A stretch of DNA of 64,000 nucleotides. Source: a bacterium. Its GTDB lineage: Bacteria > Cyanobacteriota > Vampirovibrionia > Gastranaerophilales > Gastranaerophilaceae. Position 1 is the stretch's first letter; every line of letters starts with the position of its first letter. The stretch lies in contig JAFYQF010000007.1 in the NCBI GenBank assembly GCA_017559905.1, forward strand, positions 44,648 through 108,647, in the 5' to 3' direction. Shown here piece by piece: positions 63,986-64,000 of the stretch. Under the pieces are notes generated by a model. That model was given only the letters and a program-made list of their open reading frames with translations. It searched no databases and was not told the DNA's origin. A program made the translations under genes and the position numbers.

Positions 63986-64000
63986 AACTTAGTAACTGCA

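Overview
The window looks like a chromosome segment from an AT-rich, Gram-negative-type anaerobe, most probably a gut Melainabacterium (Vampirovibrionia/Gastranaerophilales, non-photosynthetic relatives of Cyanobacteria). This is an inference from gene content. The outer-membrane assembly protein has three POTRA-like repeats, as in cyanobacterial Omp85, and sits beside a Skp-type chaperone. A DUF2993-like lipid-binding protein of a type common in cyanobacteria is present. Flagellar genes (fliF, fliE, fliI) are scattered, and an ADP-forming acetate-CoA ligase suggests fermentation. No 16S rRNA lies in the window to prove the assignment.

Layout. 0-2 kb: the 5' part of fliF, then fliE and a dCMP deaminase, all on the minus strand. 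2-3.9 kb: a two-gene surface-glycan pair (TupA-like ATP-grasp and a glycosyltransferase). 3.9-11.1 kb: a long minus-strand operon prfA-ylxR-infB-(small ORF)-rbfA-truB-DUF2993-GerMN-HicB-like, mainly translation and ribosome maturation. 11.2-23.4 kb: a TerC-like membrane protein, ahcY, a 1392-residue GH13 enzyme, ychF, secA, rpsP with a structured leader, and zupT. 23.8-33.3 kb: a compact, all-plus-strand cassette of podovirus-like morphogenesis and lysis genes without integrase, repressor or replication genes. 33.4-36.7 kb: a flagellar-axial-like protein and fliI. 36.7-47.7 kb: speD, an orphan OmpR-type response regulator, era, an AMIN-like membrane protein, a sugar-binding lipoprotein, rsmI, bamA-skp and a uridine phosphorylase. 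47.7-56.9 kb: a soluble protein with a FlhA cytosolic-type domain, a GH77-like glucanotransferase, two membrane proteins, a radical-SAM enzyme and the acetate-CoA ligase. 57-63.6 kb: an accessory stretch of small orphan genes plus spmAB. 63.87-63.99 kb: 5S rRNA on the minus strand, the 3' end of an rRNA operon that enters from the right.

Three cross-cutting patterns stand out. First, about ten otherwise unrelated proteins (GH13, GH77, a CheR-like protein, an EF-hand/His-rich protein, membrane proteins, orphans) begin with a similar short peptide: Met, a polar residue, Ile or Val, a short Asn/Gln-rich spacer, then Ser/Asn/Thr-Phe-x-Gly/Ala/Lys. This resembles an uncharacterised N-terminal tag. 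Second, at least eight genes have a -10 hexamer ending exactly 6 nt before the ATG and no Shine-Dalgarno sequence, which predicts leaderless mRNAs. Third, parts of the flagellar export apparatus appear in unusual form: a FlhA C-domain without its membrane channel, and a large helical-ended axial-type protein next to fliI.

Coordinates and starts were read from the sequence by eye. Family names rest on recognised motifs, not database searches, and weak assignments are marked as such.
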